The position numbers and the translations under genes are program-made. Positions 14,585 to 16,549 of a stretch of 16,549 bases of DNA are shown piece by piece (position 1 is the stretch's first letter; each line of letters starts with the position of its first letter). The notes below the pieces were generated by a model, which saw only the letters and a program-made list of their open reading frames with translations, was not told the origin of the DNA and ran no database searches. Source of the stretch: Chryseobacterium gleum (GTDB lineage Bacteria; Bacteroidota; Bacteroidia; Flavobacteriales_D; Sanyastnellaceae); NCBI GenBank assembly GCA_943330925.2, contig CALQJP020000022.1:1-16549 (forward strand), in the 5' to 3' direction.

Positions 14585-15649
14585 TTACTTTTTAAATTGT
14601 TCTAAATTTTTTAACTGGGCTGCAAAGTAAATACTTTTTTCGGGATGTTGTTCCATCAATTTGCGGAAAGCTTTGCGGGCCTTGTCCAATTTACCCTGTT
14701 TTGCGAATAGAATAGCTATTGTTTCGGTAACCATACTGAAATCATCCTCCAGGCTGTCTTTGGCTAGGTTTCCGGTTGGATAATCTCCGGCTTTTCCACG
14801 TGCTATTTGAGGTTCAGTATGTATGAAACGATCAATCAAATCGCGCTGATGTTGCTTTGAGTCAGTGGAACGAATGCGCTGAACACCGTGTGAAAGAGGA
14901 GTTGATTGAAAAGCGGGCAAATCGTCGTCTGCTTCCGTGTCTTCCTCGGGCTGGCTAGTGTTGCTCGGTCTTTCTTCCGGAAGCAGATGCTTGCGTTGGG
15001 CTCTTCTGTAGATTAAAGCAGCATAGGAGTTTTCGTCATCCGGCTCCAAATCGGCATCGGGTAATGACTCGTGTTGCTCCGCACTATGTTCCGGCTGTAC
15101 TTCCATCTCAATAGAGGTACTGAGAGCACTCACCAAAAATTGTGCTTCCAGAGGTTCAAGTTCGCTGAGCTTCAGTGCCGGCGCAACTTCAATTGGTTCT
15201 TCAGTTTCTACTTCCGCTATTTCGATGCGCGCTACTACTTCTTCAATCTCAGCAATAGGAGCAGCCTCAGGGGTGATGATAGTTTCCGGGGCTTGCTCTG
15301 TGATTGGCGCTGCTTCATTTTCTAGAATAAGCGAGGCCAGTGTGGTTTCTTCAGCGACTGTAGCCGGAGGAACTGCAACAGGCTCATCGGGCAGGGTAGA
15401 TGACGTTTGAGTTGCATTGATACCCTTCAGTCGATTATACAACGAGGCTCTGTGCCCTGTGTAGATAGATGCCTGCGACAACTGATCGGTAAACTGAACA
15501 TCGCCTCGCGCTTTGAAGGCTCGTGTAAGAGCAATCTGAGCCGCACCAAAAAAAGGAAAACGAGCCACCGTTTCGCGCAACTCCATAAGCTGCTCGTCCG
15601 AAAGATGTTCCGGGTGCATCAGGGCTTTATGGAGTTCTTCTTTGCGCAT
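14585..15649 (-). CDS. 354-aa protein with TPR-like C-terminus, function unknown
   Basis: The N-terminal part (about 1-75) is helical and ordered, with F-P-F-F-G-A-A-Q-I-A-L (31-41) and an Arg/Tyr-rich stretch ending H-R-A-S-L-Y-N-R-L (66-74). The middle (about 80-290) is dominated by Glu, Pro, Ala and Ser and is probably disordered. The C-terminus (about 300-354) forms TPR-like helices, E-T-I-A-I-L-F-A-K-Q-G-K-L-D-K-A and Y-F-A-A-Q-L-K. No signal peptide or TM is seen, so it is likely cytoplasmic. The open frame reaches a TTG six codons upstream, but ATG 15649, 4 nt after the lptE stop, is the better start. It lies between lptE and secG in one operon, suggesting an envelope-related role, not a known one. 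Confidence 0.8.
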   Translation of the reverse strand: MRKEELHKALMHPEHLSDEQLMELRETVARFPFFGAAQIALTRAFKARGDVQFTDQLSQASIYTGHRASLYNRLKGINATQTSSTLPDEPVAVPPATVAEETTLASLILENEAAPITEQAPETIITPEAAPIAEIEEVVARIEIAEVETEEPIEVAPALKLSELEPLEAQFLVSALSTSIEMEVQPEHSAEQHESLPDADLEPDDENSYAALIYRRAQRKHLLPEERPSNTSQPEEDTEADDDLPAFQSTPLSHGVQRIRSTDSKQHQRDLIDRFIHTEPQIARGKAGDYPTGNLAKDSLEDDFSMVTETIAILFAKQGKLDKARKAFRKLMEQHPEKSIYFAAQLKNLEQFKK

Positions 15650-15653
15650 CGTT

Positions 15654-16157
15654 CTACCAGTTGCCAACGCTGGCGTTGTAAATTTCCTGAGTGAGTTGCT
15701 CGTTTATGAGCGACCACAAACTCTCTTCAATAGTAAACAAATCTTGGTTTGCGTCATAATCTGCAAACTTGGAAAATGTCTTTTCAAAGCCCAATTCCGG
15801 CTCCAGACTGTTTTCGTATTTAAGCTTTACTGTTATGGTAAGGCGGTTAAGAGAGGCTGTTTCTGCGGCTCCCGACTGCACAGCTATGGGTGCAGTGCGA
15901 TAATCGACTATGGATCCCGAATAGTTGAGTTCACCGTTGCGCTCGGTTAGTCGCAACGGACTTTGCGCCAGCAGCAGGTCTTTGAGTGATTCAGTAAATC
16001 GCTGCGCATACAGAGGTGTTGCCAATGCGGATTGGGGCTTGAAGTAATCAACGGAAAATGTTTTGGCTCCGCTGTATTGCCCTCCGGTGAATGAATAAAC
16101 GCCACAACCCGATACGATCGTGGCAATTGCAACAGCTATGGTCAACAGGAATCGCAT
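15654..16157 (-). CDS. lptE: LPS-assembly lipoprotein LptE
   Basis: A 167-residue lipoprotein with a short signal and lipobox V-S-G-C (15-18), so Cys18 should be lipidated. The mature start C-G-V-Y-S-F-T-G-G is the usual LptE opening in Bacteroidota, followed by an alternating beta-strand and helix pattern, including F-T-E-S-L-K-D-L-L-L-A-Q-S-P-L-R-L, and a C-terminal helix with the L-T-Q-E-I-Y-N end. LptE plugs the LptD barrel in the outer membrane and helps place LPS at the surface. The ATG at 16157 lies 2 nt after the sigma-54 regulator stop, and the next gene starts 4 nt after its own stop, so it is co-transcribed with both. Identification rests on lipobox, length, opening motif and gene context. 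Confidence 0.87.
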   Translation of the reverse strand: MRFLLTIAVAIATIVSGCGVYSFTGGQYSGAKTFSVDYFKPQSALATPLYAQRFTESLKDLLLAQSPLRLTERNGELNYSGSIVDYRTAPIAVQSGAAETASLNRLTITVKLKYENSLEPELGFEKTFSKFADYDANQDLFTIEESLWSLINEQLTQEIYNASVGNW

Positions 16158-16159
16158 TA

Positions 16160-16549
16160 CTATGAAAGGTTATATTCTTTAATCTTACGGTAGAGCGTGC
16201 GCTCTGAAATACCGAGTTCCTCTGCGGCGTATTTACGCTTATTGCGGTGTTTTTTCAGGGCTTTTTCGATGAGCTCGCGCTCAGAGTTTTGAAGCGAAAG
16301 TGTTTCTTCCACTTCGATTACAGGCTCTGCTGACTGCGGCAATCGAATTACGCCGTTAGCAGGCGCCTGGTGATTTGAAACGGCTGGTTGATGATCGCCA
16401 GCGAAAACGCGCTGTATCAAATCCGCGTTGCCTGCATCGTGGGCAAATTCAACCCCCGACTGCATCAAACCGCCAACGAGTTTCTTCAAATCATTCAAGT
16501 CGTTTTTCATATCGAAGAGAACCTTGTACAGGATCTCGCGCTCAGAAAA
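16160..16549 (-). CDS. Sigma-54-dependent transcriptional regulator, C-terminal part (5' end off the window)
   Basis: The frame is open to the window edge, giving the last 129 residues. The first visible residues, S-E-R-E-I-L-Y-K-V-L-F-D-M-K, lie on the linker after the AAA+ ATPase domain, which is off the window. The C-terminal Fis-type helix-turn-helix (about 88-129) reads L-I-E-K-A-L-K-K-H-R-N-K-R-K-Y-A-A-E-E-L-G-I-S-E-R-T-L-Y-R-K, the DNA-binding end of NtrC-like enhancer-binding proteins. An internal ATG at 16510 could be mistaken for a start but lies inside this frame. The stop is 2 nt before the lptE ATG, tying the regulator to the lptE-secG operon. The target promoters cannot be read here. 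Confidence 0.88.
   Translation of the reverse strand, partial: FSEREILYKVLFDMKNDLNDLKKLVGGLMQSGVEFAHDAGNADLIQRVFAGDHQPAVSNHQAPANGVIRLPQSAEPVIEVEETLSLQNSERELIEKALKKHRNKRKYAAEELGISERTLYRKIKEYNLS

Overview
The window looks like chromosomal DNA from a member of the Bacteroidota. Several promoters fit the Bacteroidota-type -7 box TAnnTTTG, start codons lack Shine-Dalgarno sequences and sit behind A/T-rich leaders, and the gene families are typical of the phylum: a GroEL with a Gly/Met tail, an LptE lipoprotein next to a sigma-54 regulator and SecG, and a YfiR-like protein with a SpoIIE-type phosphatase. Base composition looks even throughout. I see no mobile element, CRISPR array, rRNA or tRNA. 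This is core genome plus one signalling cassette and a few poorly characterised small genes.

Layout: (1) 1-555, minus: the N-terminal 185 residues of a ThiF/MoeB/HesA-type adenylyltransferase that runs off the left edge. (2) 777-3004, plus: a tight acpP-fabF-rnc operon for fatty-acid synthesis and RNase III, driven by a good promoter at about 714-744. (3) 3059-5329, plus: kbl (glycine C-acetyltransferase) followed 9 nt later by a DAO-family FAD oxidoreductase. (4) 5335-5853, minus: a non-heme ferritin with a complete ferroxidase centre. (5) 6004-9250, plus: a compact three-gene operon encoding a YfiR-like exported protein, an exported TPR protein and a membrane receptor with HAMP-type linkers and a SpoIIE/PP2C phosphatase output. 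This is the best candidate here for a little-described system. (6) 9251-10137, minus: yqeY followed by a retropepsin-like 'RimK-associated' protease. (7) 10289-10985, plus: a small two-TM membrane protein overlapping a small partner of unknown function. (8) 10990-12027, minus: an AI-2E/PerM-family transporter. (9) 12156-16549, minus: a block reading right to left as sigma-54 regulator (C-terminal part only), lptE, a 354-aa protein with a TPR-like end, secG, a strong terminator, then groES-groL, closed by a second strong terminator.

How the genes work together: block 2 supplies acyl carrier protein and the condensing enzyme for lipid synthesis. Block 9 groups LPS-transport, protein-export and chaperonin genes. 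Block 5 is likely an envelope-to-cytoplasm relay: two exported proteins are made with a transmembrane phosphatase that could act on anti-sigma-antagonist (STAS) proteins encoded elsewhere. That link is inferred from gene order and domain logic, not shown by the sequence. No gene-free stretch exceeds about 220 bases.
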